DNA of 57,027 nt from Asparagopsis taxiformis. Its lineage: Eukaryota > Rhodophyta > Florideophyceae > Bonnemaisoniales > Bonnemaisoniaceae. The position numbers and the translations under genes are program-made. The notes beneath the pieces were generated by a model. That model saw only the letters and a list, made by a program, of their open reading frames with translations, ran no database searches and was not told the DNA's origin. The stretch covers positions 1-57,027 of the forward strand of contig JALQPE010002160.1 of assembly GCA_030407315.1 (NCBI GenBank), in the 5' to 3' direction. Positions within the stretch are counted from its first letter, which is position 1; each line of letters opens with the position of its first letter. Below are positions 1-11,130 of the stretch, one piece after another.

Positions 1-1240
1 GTGCCCTTAAAGGCAAAGCCGAGGAATACGGAGACGCCGCCAATGATTCTACGATCCAAACGGAAATTGGTGATGTCACCCCTCAAGAGGTTATTGACCT
101 GGTGGGAGAGGATACCAGCAGGCCGCGGCAGAAGAAGAAGCAAAAGATGCGTGAAGGACGCAAATTTGCAATCCGGCAAAGACGCTGCAGTCCACGCGGT
201 TCAAGGAGGTCAGTATTCGGACAGGCAACAAAATGATGTCCCTGACAAAGATGTGGAGGAAGGTATAGAACGCGAACTGCCTGTTATCATTCATCCCGAC
301 AGTCGAATGAAATACTATGTGAATGGGAAACTGGTCGATACGCTTCGAGCCGAGGTCGCTGAAGCAGCAGCGAGTGCCTATTCAGCACAACAATGTTTCC
401 GCTGAGTTTCTCTCGAGGGCTTATTTCCGAGAGAAACGAAATGAAATAGACTTGGTTGGGTTTACAATTCTGGACGGAATATTCAAGTCTTCTACTAAGC
501 AGATGCGATCCACGAACTGCTCCTTCATTTTTCTGCGTTGTTTGAGGAACGTCTCGAGGATGCCAAGAGAAACTCTGAATCCGGTGACACCCGCAGAGAT
601 CCGGACTGGACACCGTGGTGCATGGCTATGATGGATGGGAAAAACTCTGATGAAGAAGGTGAGAATGGCAGAGGAATCTTTATAACAAGCGAAGAGCTTA
701 TGTGATGACCTCGAGGATAACAATAATAATCTCTATCGGAAGAAGATGGTTGTTGAGCTCGGTCTAGGTATTTGTGCGGAAGGTTTGGAATTGAGGACTA
801 GTGGGAAGTACCCGATGGCCTTCCCCAGCACTGGAACTACTTTAGTGCTGACTGGAGAGCGGACTAAACCTCGTGCTGGACATACAGACTATGAAGTGGG
901 AATCGATGAAGTTAACAGTCCCCTTTCTCCGCCATCCTACTTCATGATGTCAGCGGCGCAGATGGATTCGGCCTCGGCTTGCACCCTACAGTCATGTCTG
1001 TTTATCCCATCCCAACAGAGAGTTATACAGAGTTCCAATGAAGAGGGGTGAAGTACCACCATATTCTGTTCTTGTCTGCCGAGGGGATGTTTATCACCAC
1101 GAGGAAGGATTTGAGAGCAATAAGGGTCTTCAATACAAGTTCCCGATCCGATCTCACATATTCCTCAAAAACTGAGCAGCATCAAAGTGAAGAAGGAGAA
1201 TATGTCGTTGGACATTGGGAGGGCAATTCGAAATTGAAGT
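1..1240 (+). pseudogene. Decayed ParB/dioxygenase-family gene, C-terminal part
   Basis: This is the C-terminal half of the same family as the genes at 16158 and 20831, entering from outside the window. Shared blocks, in order, are Y-S-D-R-Q-Q-N-x-V-P-D near 215, S-R-M-K-Y-Y near 300, an L-V-G-F-T-I-L-D-G-I-F block near 455, G-H-T-D-Y near 880, P-S-Y-F-M-M-S near 935 and V-P-P-Y-S-V-L-V-C-R-G-D-V-Y-H near 1060. They lie in several frames, so the copy is broken after about 400 and again after about 980. The HxD and distal H expected for a Fe(II)/2OG dioxygenase fold are still readable. The first frame change (before Y-S-D-R-Q-Q-N) could be a 40-nt GT-AG intron at 151-190, because removing it restores the frame. 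The later breaks have no such explanation. Family membership is clear; inactivity is likely. Confidence 0.75.
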
Positions 1241-1547
1241 GATGAAGGGCATCTGTCCAGCCGTGTTGAAGCCTTAGTTGGGTATGAATCCGTAGAGTAA
1301 GTATAAACACAATTCCAATAGAACATGATAAAAGAGATACTGCATGGATTCTTTATATAGTCAGATCAACTTCACAAATGTAACAAACACCACATGCGAA
1401 AGCTATTCTCCACAGAAAGCTCTACCTACAGGAGCTGCAAATTCTAAACCTCTTCAGTAGATGCAAGAAACGATAGCAGATAGTAAACCTGGTATTATAT
1501 TACAGCGTTCACTATCCCGGTAAAATTTCAGTTCCTGAGAACAGGAG
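1241..1547. other. Intergenic, nothing recognised
   Basis: AT-rich sequence following the decayed gene. I see no ORF, repeat or RNA gene in it. Confidence 0.6.
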
Positions 1548-2040
1548 TCTGGCCGGGTATAAACTTTGGGTGGGGTAGACCAAGTGCACCAACCCCATTG
1601 CCGGGGGTACTCCGGATAACCTCAGCCAATGGCGTTGGTGCACCTGGCGTTTGGGAGGCCAAAATAATACCGGGTATTATTTTTGGGTCGGTATAGACCA
1701 AGTGCACCAACCCCATTGGCCGGTGGTAGCCGGATACCACCGGCCAATGGCGTTGGTGCACCTGGCGTTTGGGAGCCAAAATAATACCGGTTATTATTGG
1801 GTCGGTTCTTAATAGACCAAGTGCACCAACCCCATTGGCCGGTGGTAGCCGGATACTCCGGCCAATGGCGTTGGTGCACCGGCGTTTGGGAGGGCCAAAA
1901 TATACCGGGGTATTATTTTGGTCGTTTCGTTATATGACAAGTGAACCAACCCCATTGGCCGGTGGTAGCCGGATACTACCGGCCAATGGCGTTGGGCACA
2001 TGGCGTTTGGGAGCCAAAATAATACCGGGTATTATTCCTA
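1548..2040. repeat. Tandem array of ~125-bp units with internal hairpins
   Basis: About four imperfect copies of a roughly 125-bp unit. Each unit contains an inverted pair (GTGCACCAACCCCATTGGCC against GGCCAATGGCGTTGGTGCAC) around a short TAGCCGGATA spacer, and a second palindrome of the form AATAATACCGGGTATTATT. The short ORFs here on both strands arise from the repeat and are not supported as genes. Confidence 0.8.
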
Positions 2041-2494
2041 GTTTCTTAAGCCAGGTGGCAGTGCACTCATTGGCCGAAGCGCACTTATTCGTGGTTCATG
2101 TGATATCAGATGCATTTGTAGTACGCGTCAGCTCCACGAGTGGTGCAAAATGCTGGGAAGTATGTGACTCAGCATTATGCAGTTATTCTTGAGTGGTTTT
2201 GGTAATCACCATGACCAACTCGTACCTGTTTAGCCACTTGAGTATGAACTCGTCGTATAGCGATTGTATTTGGCCGCAGAAATTAACTGAATTTCGAGTA
2301 TTACTCTTGATCTGAGTCAAGTGGTCTAGAAATAAACAAAAATTGAAATCAGAGTTGAAACGGATTGTTCACGTTTGATCCTTTATCAGACTGCAGTAGC
2401 GAAATAAATCTATCTTAATCGTCTCTGTATCGTCGTTATCGGGGTCGTACACTCAATCAAGCTTCTCTCCATTCCTGCTTTCCCTCATCCTTCA
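2041..2494. other. Upstream region of the decayed gene at 2495
   Basis: No repeat or ORF of note. The last 40 bases before the ATG at 2495 are pyrimidine-rich with short C/T runs, similar in character to the leader before the paralogue at 20831, so this may be a former promoter/leader. Confidence 0.4.
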
Positions 2495-3346
2495 ATGGCT
2501 CCTCGCACTCGCTCCAAACCCTCTGCCCCCGCCCCTGCTCGCTCTCGACTCGCGGTCGGGCCTTCCGCTCGCTCTCGCGCCCCTTCTCGCAGCCCTGGTC
2601 ACGATAACTCTGTCACCGCCGAGGTTCAGTTGTCAGACTTTCCAAAGCTGACCACAGGCTGTCTCCTTGGATTTGCACAGACCCCCCCTATTCTCTCGTC
2701 ATATTAGGGAAGGGAGAGTGCTTGAGCTGAGGAGAAGTCCCGAGGGAAGGATCTCACCTCCTAATCTCCCGAATCCTTGCCTGCAAAATGCTCCTTCCCA
2801 GTGAAGGCAGCACAACCCCCACCCTTCAAACGTTCTACATCGTGGTGGCCATCGCGTTGCGGCTCTCCAGAAGTGCATTCGTGAAGACCCGGAAGGGCAA
2901 CATCCGTATGCTGCTTCATTCAGGAACATCGATGTGGCTTTGATCAGGCGCCCAGGGACAGAAGAAGTTTCCGATGAGTACTTCACACCTTTTGGAAGTA
3001 CCGGGCTGTCCATTTCAAACACACCCCCACACATGATGTTGCCCTTGTTTCTTGGCAGACCGAGTGTGTTCTGTGGTCCAACTGCTCACGACCAAGGACA
3101 TGCTGGGTGAACCGAATCGGAAGTGCATTCAGGTCATCATGGACAGCCAGTTGTCGATATCGAACTGGGCTACCAAGCCATCAACAAGCACGTGACTGCT
3201 GCGAAAGGCTCCGGACTGTGAACAACAAAGCGCTTGAGTTCTGGAGTTCCGTACCGAAACATGTTCACAAGGACATTCTCCGCTGCGGAACAGGAAAGGG
3301 CCGTTAAAGAAGGCCGTGACATCAACGACGATGTCTTCAAGCAGTC
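2495..3346 (+). pseudogene. Decayed ParB/dioxygenase-family gene, N-terminal part
   Basis: The ATG at 2495 opens a proline/serine/arginine-rich disordered N-terminus like that of the paralogue at 20831. After the first stop (2705) matching blocks continue in shifting frames. The clearest is near 3025-3090, where T-H-D-V-A, a V-S stretch and A-D-R-V-C-S-V-V correspond to T-H-N-V-S-E-V-T-V-A-D-N-V-C-S-V-M in the intact copy. The next is near 3230-3270, where F/E-W-S-S-V-P-K corresponds to Y-W-S-S-I-P-N. The D-G-S-H-R segment itself is not recoverable. The copy ends abruptly at about 3346, just before an ACAGTA-repeat cluster, suggesting a transposon insertion or deletion at that point. Confidence 0.65.
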
Positions 3347-3357
3347 GACTAGTAGGG

Positions 3358-3650
3358 CATGAAGGTCCAGAACAGTAAAAATAGTGTTTCAGAACAGTAT
3401 TTCTAGTGTCTTTCAGAAGAACAGTACCACATCGTCTAGGACGTGTGCAGTGCGCCCTGAACAGTGAATGTACTATCTTCCTCGAAATACACAGATTTGA
3501 GAGCGGTGTATATGTTCTGGAGATTCGAATGTACTGCTCTACGAAAGAACAGTAAATAGGTCCTGAAAAACGGGAAAAACAGTATTCATTGAACAAAGAA
3601 CGGTAAATTTGGTAACCGAGATGGTGAACTGCTCTATACGGAACATTGTA
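3358..3650. repeat. Degenerate GAACAGTA-type repeat cluster
   Basis: Repeated AACAGTA/TACTGTT words in both orientations, related in sequence to the ACAGTA subterminal repeats at 8331-8580 and 47140-47497. It may be an old, degraded end of the same CACTA-like family. The boundary sequence near 3347 (ACTAGTAGGGC) is only weakly like a CACTA terminus. Confidence 0.45.
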
Positions 3651-4310
3651 AACTGTTCCAAAGATTTAAATCAGTGTTGTTTCGGGTCAAGTTACTACGA
3701 ATGATCTGTTTAAACCGAACTCGGTCTAAAGCACGAACTGAAATTTCCGGATAAAGTTCTGGTCACTGGCGTGGCAACCAGAGGGAGTAGTCGAGAGATA
3801 GTAGATTCGATTGTAGAGGCCAAAGAAGAGGGCGGACAGCGAAGGAGGAACTGGGCTTAGCGGTGCGAAGGTGTAAGATATGGGTAGAAGACAGTAGAGG
3901 AGGTGAAGCAGTGCTGAAGATTGAGTATCACATGGCCAAGAACAAAATGACCCCTTTTAATCGATCTCAGTTTCCTTTATTACCGGGACACAGCGGCATG
4001 GTGGGATACTCATTGTAGATGTGGCGCTTCGCCAGTGAGAGTGTCCAAAGTTAGATGCGATGATGCAGAAGAGCTAAATCTGGAAACGGTGCGCTGAAAT
4101 GCCAACTGTGAAAAACGCCGAAGGTTGTCCGATCTGGGCAGTTGATAAGTATCATTCATGGCGTGAGGTGCTTCTGTTGGAACAGATCACAGGCAGCGCT
4201 GCGTCGTTGTAATATTGCGCACAGGATTGGTACTACACCTGCAGTACAAATCGCAGCGTCGAATGATCTCTCGTCCATGCCATTCCTCGCTCCAATGTCC
4301 TAGGACAGAA
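3651..4310. other. Intergenic, nothing recognised
   Basis: No ORF over about 60 codons that looks coding and no obvious repeats. Confidence 0.5.
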
Positions 4311-5980
4311 CCATGCTATTGCATAAGAAATGGAGAATAAGAGGAACTAATCCGTCTCTCCATTCCCCACCTACCCTCCTCCCTCGTCTGTCCCAACATG
4401 GCGCCGCAGTTGTCTCGTCAATGCACCGCGCCCAGCTCGCCCACACCCGAACCGCCCATGACTACATTCGAATTCAGCTTCGTCTGCAAGCTCTATCCGG
4501 TCCTCAACTGCGCCCCGCACCCACGACCTACTTCGGCAGCCTGGAGCGCCCCTCGCACCGACCAGCGCCCCGATGATACTTTGCAATCGCCTGGGTTTTC
4601 TCGATTTTGTAAGCAGCGTACGGTTCTCATGTGCGACCTTGTGTGGTTCGCCAGATGTGACTTTGATGGACGAAGAGCTTGCTATAATTAACGACATTTC
4701 GGACCACATATCAGAGAGCACAATTGCTTGGCTGGAGTTTCCGGTACTGCTTTCCGCCACCTCTGGTGAGAACCACAAATCATAGAGCTACTAAACAGCA
4801 CATGCAGCCTGAGTTTCTGGAAGCATGCGTGAGGGTCAGCTAATTGTGGATCAGATGAGGTGAAGCTGTTGGAGACGGCATTGGAATTCTCGAAATCCAT
4901 CGACAAGTTGCGATGCATACGCGAAGTTTCCGAAAACGAAACAAATCGTGTCTACACGGCAGTGATTTGATGATTTTGCAGGCATCACAAATACGGATAC
5001 TTTTAATGCGTCTACATGAAACGTTGAACGCAGTCAGCTACGATTATATGACCGATGAATCAACCATGCACCCACCGCAAACAATGACACTATCCGAATA
5101 AGCGGTTTCTATAGACCAAGAGCTGGAGGGATGATATTCAGCAGCACGAATTACTAGCAGGCCGAGACGTCTCGCTCGAAATGAAGACTGCAAGACGGTG
5201 GTAGGCAAGTAATACGTGACGTATACGGCGGTGAGGTTGGCAGTGAATTGGCTGCACGATAAAAAGTCAATTCTTCAAGCGGAGAGCGCAGAAGCTACGC
5301 ATTACTGGAAACGAGGTCAGCGGCTAGGTTCCTTTGCATGAAAGCGCCGAACAAGATGAAGATTGTAAAGAAGTAATCAATTCATTTCTGTAGGGCGAGT
5401 GTGGACAAGAGGCGGCGAGATGGCTCTGACCGAATTGTTGAGGGACAGATTCAGGTGCGCGAGAAATCATTCTTGCAGTATCAAGCCTTGCGTTGAAACA
5501 TATGCAGACGGTCGGGAGTTTGCGCATTGACGTTGGCATCGCTGCTTTGACAATACAGGAGCGTCTAGTGCTGTATCACAGCGGGAAAAACGTTGGATGT
5601 CTAGTGCTTGCACGAGGACCTTGAAGCCCAGATAGTGGAAAATCGAAAGGGCGATACTTGATCACGCAGAAGGAGACGGGAGTAGAGTTGGACTGTCCGG
5701 TTGGAAGCAGTGTGCGCTGAAGTACGTAATGCAGCTGGCAAGCCGCTGAAGTTATAGAAAAATTTGATGAAATGTTCACATGCTGAACAGTATATATTGG
5801 CTTATCCCGATGCGATAGAAATGTCAAAACTCTCAACCCAGAACGAATGAAAACCATTGAGCACAGTCCTGTGTGACCAACGTAAATGCGAAAGGAATCA
5901 GAGATTTATCGAATGAGGCATTGAATCAAGCGGTGCAGATGCGCATCACAAACTAGAACTATGTTTGCTTTGTACAATGC
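4311..5980. other. Degenerate region with short overlapping ORFs
   Basis: Several ORFs of 60-135 codons overlap on both strands, none with a recognisable domain. One plus-strand reading near 4865-4970 (E-L-L-E-T-A-L-E-F-S-K-S-I-D-K-L) looks protein-like and helical, and could be a relic exon of a gene belonging with the NB-ARC remnant downstream. The support is too weak to call a gene. Confidence 0.3.
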
Positions 5981-5989
5981 CAAATGAGT

Positions 5990-7160
5990 GAAACATTCTT
6001 GCACTGTGAGTTGATCAGCGAGCTTTTCTGGCGCTTCGTCGACTCCCATCCATCCTCGACAAAGTTTATGCTCGTCTCCAAGATAGATGTATGCCTAGAT
6101 GTTTTTTACTACACCTCTGCCCCTGCAGGGAGACCGGGTCCTTCGATGCCAGTCCCCCCCAATACCGACCGATCGCACTCTGATCACATTGATCTACGCT
6201 AGGGTACATAAGCTGCCGACGGTAGATCCAGCCATTCTCAATGGGAGCGGAAGTCCTTGGCATATTTCCAGAAACGTGGTCCAGGGGCGTCTCGGGTTGA
6301 ATCGGAGAGTAAAAAGAAATCTGACATCTCCAAGCTGCGTAGTGACAAAATATTCGAAGGCTTCTTTCAGCGTCAGAGTTTCCAGGGTCGATCTCTGCAC
6401 AAAGGTGTGACTAAATACATCGGAAAACACTCTGCTGCTTGTGATGTCAGAATCTTCATGATGTACAGTTGTTCCCTTGCACGGCTTGACACGTAGCACA
6501 GGCCAATCTGTACTCATCTGCATTGACATCGCTAACGTCATCGAATAGAGCAGGAAGTGCTTCATGGACAAAGGATGGTGATCATCAGCAGTGCGTATCT
6601 CTGAAGCAGGCGAGCTACTTGAAAATCTGCTACAAAATCTGGACATGCGTTTACATTTGACAAGCAACTCGAGTTGGCGGATGAAGGAGAGAGTGTTAGT
6701 TTTTGTGTCATGACCAAAGTCTGAAAAACCACAAGCCATCGCGGTATTTGTCGCTGTCTCCTCGTCATTACCGAGAGCACAGAGGATAGTAGTCTTCCCT
6801 GCGCCACCAATACCAACAAGCACGACGGAATTAACGCTGGGGTCTTCAGACAGAAGGGCGTACTTCACAGCGCTTTCTGGAGTCGTGGAGGATGGCGATA
6901 AATCCAGTACCGGGGCAGAAGATTGGAACGTAGAAAGGTCTCCTGAGATTGCGGCTGGGGGATGAGACGTGCAGATGGATCTGATGAATTGGAGCGGGGG
7001 AACATGGAGACGTGGAGGATGTCAGAGTGCAGACAGATGGCTGATGCGCTGGAATGGGCGGCGGATGCGTGGTTCGGTGAGACGTCCGGTTGATTTGCGC
7101 GGTTAAAACGAAAAAGTTGGTTAGGTGAGCTTAGATTGGAGCGGTTTTTATGGCGGAGCA
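5990..7160 (-). pseudogene. Broken NB-ARC (STAND NTPase) gene
   Basis: The best-preserved ORF is 6194-6868 on the minus strand. It carries a P-loop (G-I-G-G-A-G-K-T-T, near 6800) and, about 180 residues on, G-L-P-L-P-L (near 6220), the pair diagnostic of NB-ARC ATPases. The Walker B/kinase-2 segment (L-F-D-D-V-S-D-V) is readable only in another frame near 6545, so at least two frame changes separate the motifs. Upstream sequence to 7160 and downstream sequence to about 5990 have protein-like stretches but no intact frame. NB-ARC proteins are nucleotide-dependent switches in innate-immune or signalling proteins. This copy appears inactive unless undetected introns join the pieces. No LRR or TPR repeats are visible next to it. 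Confidence 0.7.
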
Positions 7161-7854
7161 AAGCGCAATTTGCCCATTATGGACGAGAGAATGTTGTTTC
7201 CTGTGAGAAGACCCGGGAGACTAACAGGACGGTAAGACAAAAAGCTGGATGTCGCATGAGCGGGTTGCATCGACAAGACGGCGTGTGACGAACCTATTAG
7301 GCTGATTTGGGCGTCTTGTATGTCTGAAAATTGTAAGGAATTTACAAGACAGCTGTCATACGCACTGTCGGTACGAGACCAGGATATGATCAGATTACAT
7401 AGTAAACTTGGACGGAAGCCGACCAGAGTTCTAAAAGCAACATGGGACTTCCACTCACGCCATTCAAACGAGGCATAATTCTATATCTGGGAATGGCAGG
7501 AAACCATCAGAGGAACTGTCCAATCACCCGTCTTCCGATATTTTCGATTCCTTTTCGTCTCTATCACATGTTGTCCACCTAGATTACACTGTTTCCCGGC
7601 CACAAATTAGTAGTCGCCGTACTTGCGAGAAATATGATGACCCAAGTACAGCTCTCAAAGTGGGCAAGGCACCTATGGGTTTATGCTTCAGCGTCTTTGT
7701 GTCTAGTAATGTATTCTGGCGCAGTGCGGCTGTAGGTACGCGATCAAATGGAGATCCCAAATTGGGGGTACTGAAGGTCGTGCAGGCGATGACACACGTT
7801 GTAGCCAGGACACATTATGCTACACGTGTTATGGTCAGCGTTTGCACGAGTGTA
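7161..7854. other. Intergenic, nothing recognised
   Basis: No convincing ORF or repeat. A 74-codon plus-strand ORF (7660-7884) runs into the downstream repeat and has no recognisable features. Confidence 0.45.
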
Positions 7855-8310
7855 TTTGTGCAGATGGCTTGTGGGTGGTCGTGAACCGCCATGTGACGAA
7901 GTCGACACAGTGCGTAGCTGCGCAAATAGCCGTCGGTGGTCGTGAAACCGGTGACAAAGGTCGACAGCGGTCTCTCTGAAGCCGGGTTGAGCCAGAATTC
8001 ACTAGGACGCAGTTCCCACCTTTGCTAGTTGCCGGTCGAGATGGATAAGATTCCGGGTTACCTTTCTTCCTCGTCGTGCGAGTAGTGACAACATCGAACG
8101 TGTGTAGCGTGCAAATGGCTTGTCGGTGGTAGTGAAACCGGTGACGAGGTTCCACGTGTGTGGGCGTGCAGCTGGCTCCAGGGAGTTGGAAGCCGGTGAC
8201 TTTTTAGGTGAACACGTGTGTAGCTGTGAGATGGCTTGATCGGTGGTCGTGAAACAGGTGACGAGTCGAATGTGTGTAGTTCGTGAGCAGTCGTGAAAGC
8301 CGGTGAGCGC
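7855..8310. repeat. Degenerate direct repeats of ~60 bp
   Basis: Variants of GGCTTGTCGGTGGTCGTGAA followed by ACCGGTGAC recur at roughly 7864, 7928, 8116 and 8229, with a shorter copy near 8285. The array stops a few bases before the CACTA-like terminus at 8318. Confidence 0.65.
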
Positions 8311-8317
8311 CATGTGT

Positions 8318-8330
8318 CACTACGGTGTTG
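8318..8330 (+). repeat. Left CACTA-type terminal inverted repeat
   Basis: CACTACGGTGTTG, matched exactly in inverted orientation at 47498-47510. The next 14 bases separate it from the first GACAGTA subterminal word. Confidence 0.7.
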
Positions 8331-8580
8331 AAAAGGGGGCCTCAGACAGTACTGCGAGACAGTGATTTTTACTGTCTGAGACAGTAAAAATCACTATGCG
8401 GCAAATGAAAATTAATGCCACACTTGGAGACAGTGATTTGCACTGTCTGGCAGACAGTACGGAACACTGTCTGCAGACAGTAAAAAACACTGTCTCACAG
8501 TACTGTCTGAGGCAGTGAATGGAGACAGTAAAAATTAATGATTTATTCAATAGTTGGATATGATGTAATTTACTGTACTG
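8331..8580. repeat. Left ACAGTA subterminal repeats
   Basis: About a dozen copies of GACAGTA/TACTGTC and close variants in both orientations, many paired as palindromes such as GACAGTAAAAAACACTGTC. This is the density and arrangement expected of transposase-accessory binding sites in CACTA elements. Confidence 0.75.
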
Positions 8581-8685
8581 GGCAGTGTTGGCGGATAGTG
8601 TTTTGTATTGGCCAAGGCAACATGGCCGGATAGTGAAATACGCTGCCTGGGACAATAGATGGAACCAACACGGTGCACTGTCCTG

Positions 8686-9330
8686 GGCAGTACCTGGAGA
8701 CAGTGATTTTCACTGTCCTGGGCAGTACCTGGAGACAGTGATTTTCACTGTCCTGGGCAGTACCTGGAGACAGTGATTTTCACTGTCCTGGGCAGTACCT
8801 GGAGACAGTGATTTTCACTGTCCTGGGCAGTACCTGGAGACAGTGATTTTCACTGTCCGGGCAGTGTAGACAGTACTTTGTGCTGCCCTGGGCAGTACCT
8901 GTAGACAGTACTTTGTGCTGCCCTGGGCAGTACCTGTAGACAGTACTTTGTGCTGCCCTGGGCAGCACCTGTAGACAGTACTTTGTGCTGCCCTGGGCAG
9001 CACCTGTAGACAGTACTTTGTGCTGCCCTGGGCAGCACCTGTAGACAGTACTTTGTGCTGCCCTGGGCAGCACCTGTAGACAGTACTTTGTGCTGCCCTG
9101 GGCAGCACCTGTAGACAGTATTTCGTGCTGCCCTGGGCAGCACCTGTAGACAGTATTTCGTGCTGCCCTGGGCAGCACCTGTAGACAGTATTTGTGCTGC
9201 CCTGGGCAGCACCTGTAGACAGTATTTCGTGCTGCCCTGGGCAGCACCTGGAGACAGTATTTCGTGCTGCCCTGGGCAGCACCTGGAGACAGTATTTCGT
9301 GCTGCCCTGGGCAGCACCTGGAGACAGTAA
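8686..9330. repeat. 35-bp tandem array, ~18 copies
   Basis: A 35-bp unit repeats about 18 times with almost no length change; one copy near 8855 and one near 9185 deviate. The core changes along the array from ACTGTCCTGGGCAGT on the left to GCTGCCCTGGGCAGC on the right, so both arms of the palindrome change together. A second gradient runs from GATTTTC to ACTTTGT to ATTTCGT. Because 35 is not a multiple of three, all three minus-strand frames stay open, which explains the 155-180-codon ORFs here. They are not genes. Confidence 0.9.
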
Positions 9331-9369
9331 AAGTAGTGTCCTGATATAGTAAAATTCGGTGTCTGGGAG

Positions 9370-11130
9370 TGGTGGATGAGATGGAGCGTCACGCTGTCGT
9401 GGGCATCTTTCTGGGGTAGAGGAAGGCAGTTCTAGCGCTATGAGGATGGGGCATGGACGGTATTCATATGGGAATGGACAGAATAGTACGGCTAGGAATT
9501 TTTATTTCGTAGTGACTATGAGCTAGCGAGAGGTATACGCGGTAGGATAGGTAGCAATCTAAGAGGGTGCGATATGGGAAGCTTCACTCTGGATTTGTTT
9601 ATTTGCGCAGGCTACATTGAGAATAAACAATCCCTATGTTAAAAATGCTACTACAACTAACACTATTCCGACGAGTAAAACTAAAACTACTAGAAAAGTC
9701 TAGAAATCTATCAACTGATTGAGCTGCATGAATAAGCTAGGAAATGAAGAGAAGAAGAAAAAATGATGTAGAGAAAGGAAACAAGTTAGTGACGTTGAAT
9801 TGGAGAGGGAAATTGATGGTGATTAGGAGACTAACGTACCTTAACAAATACCATTGCATCCCAAATTGAGATATGTACTCACAGGCAGAAAAGAAAATTA
9901 GTGGAGAAGTGGTAAGAGAGAAAGATAAATGAAAGTAGAATTGGAACACTCACCGACTGGAAACCTGAGAAAGAGAAAACGAATAGAAAACTGGGTTAGT
10001 GGCGTGAGTTGTGGAAACGTACCATCATGGTTCATATCCGTCGGAGACAAAGCAACAACTTTGGCCTTGGGAGCCGTATTGATGATCTAAAACTTACGCT
10101 TTGGAAGCAGTTTAGATGATCTATACGGCTTCCACGGCCAGGGTTGTTGCTTTGCTTCCGACGGATATGAAGATGGAAACAGGGATCTCCAGAATCTGTT
10201 GTTTAAGTAGCACTCTGCGGGCGGAAATGACGTGTACTCTAACAATAGAGGGATGAATTTGAAACGGAGCGGTGCGATGGGAGGCCCAGAAAAACGATAC
10301 CTAGGGTGCGAATTACGCTTTGAAGCACATGACCTGGCAGAACAGGCGCAAAATTATTGTATCTTCTACCGCCTTCTCTAGTCTATAATGACGTCATCAC
10401 TACAGAAATATAGGAAAAACACTAGCATATCGGGCCTACTGGAAAGGGGGAGGCGAGGAGTAGGAAAAATGGCGCACTTTCCTGGACGAGGAGTCCGCGC
10501 TTCCAGTGATGATTTGGACGGTATATATCGATGACGTCATTGCATGCTCTGAGCACACTTGGCAGGCAGTCAAAGCGGGCCACGTGGATGTGGGCGGCTA
10601 GGAAACAGCAGTGTGGGAGAAATTTTATAATTTTCATGTTGCAAGCGAGCAGTGAATCTGCATTGCAATATATAAATTTATGCTAATTTAAGATATCACA
10701 CCGAGTACGATTCAACGAGAGATTGTGCTTTCAACTTGTAAATAGGGCCGAAAATGGTAGAGTATACGAGTAGGAAGTACGTGTATGAGAAAATCAGATT
10801 CAGTATTAGTGCCTAGAGCATCACTGCGAAATAAACGGCCGTTTTCCGGAAATGGATACATCTTGGCTGGGTTTGTGGTTAGGGGATGCGATACAAGATA
10901 GCAAAACGATGTTGAGTCCGGATGAAATAGCAATCAATGTGCATAAAGCAATGAGCATAGGGCAAAGCATTGTGGTGAACCAGTTCATTGGATCGAATGA
11001 AAGCCTGGAAAGGTTTCGTAACGGTTAAAAGTAGTAGTACTGTATTGAGATAGTAGTCATGTCATAGAAGTTTAGAGTTGTATTCTATGCAACAAAACTG
11101 AGCGAAGAAGAAAAGAACAAAAACATCAAG
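9370..11130. other. Long leader region before the transposase
   Basis: No convincing ORF in 1.7 kb apart from short fortuitous ones. It holds the hairpin at 10031-10171 and otherwise unremarkable AT-rich sequence. It probably includes the transposase promoter. Confidence 0.5.
10031..10171. repeat. 141-bp foldback hairpin
   Basis: TTCATATCCGTCGGA at the left pairs with TCCGACGGATATGAA at the right. Pairing continues inward through the AAAGCAACAA, TGGCC, AGCCGTAT and GATCATCTAAA segments with scattered mismatches, leaving a loop of roughly 25 nt. It could be a small MITE or a miRNA-like precursor. Confidence 0.8.

Noticed and set aside
1528..2192. Short ORFs with repeated H-W-P-V-V-A/S-G-Y
   Set aside because: Products of the 125-bp tandem repeat, in both strands.
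8686..9330. Possible CRISPR array
   Set aside because: Units are head-to-tail without unique spacers, and the context is eukaryotic.
8780..9392. Three overlapping 155-180-codon minus-strand ORFs with repeated P-R-A-A-x-x-T-V-Y-R
   Set aside because: They are the three frames of the 35-bp tandem array; the unit length is not a multiple of three and no frame shows independent coding character.
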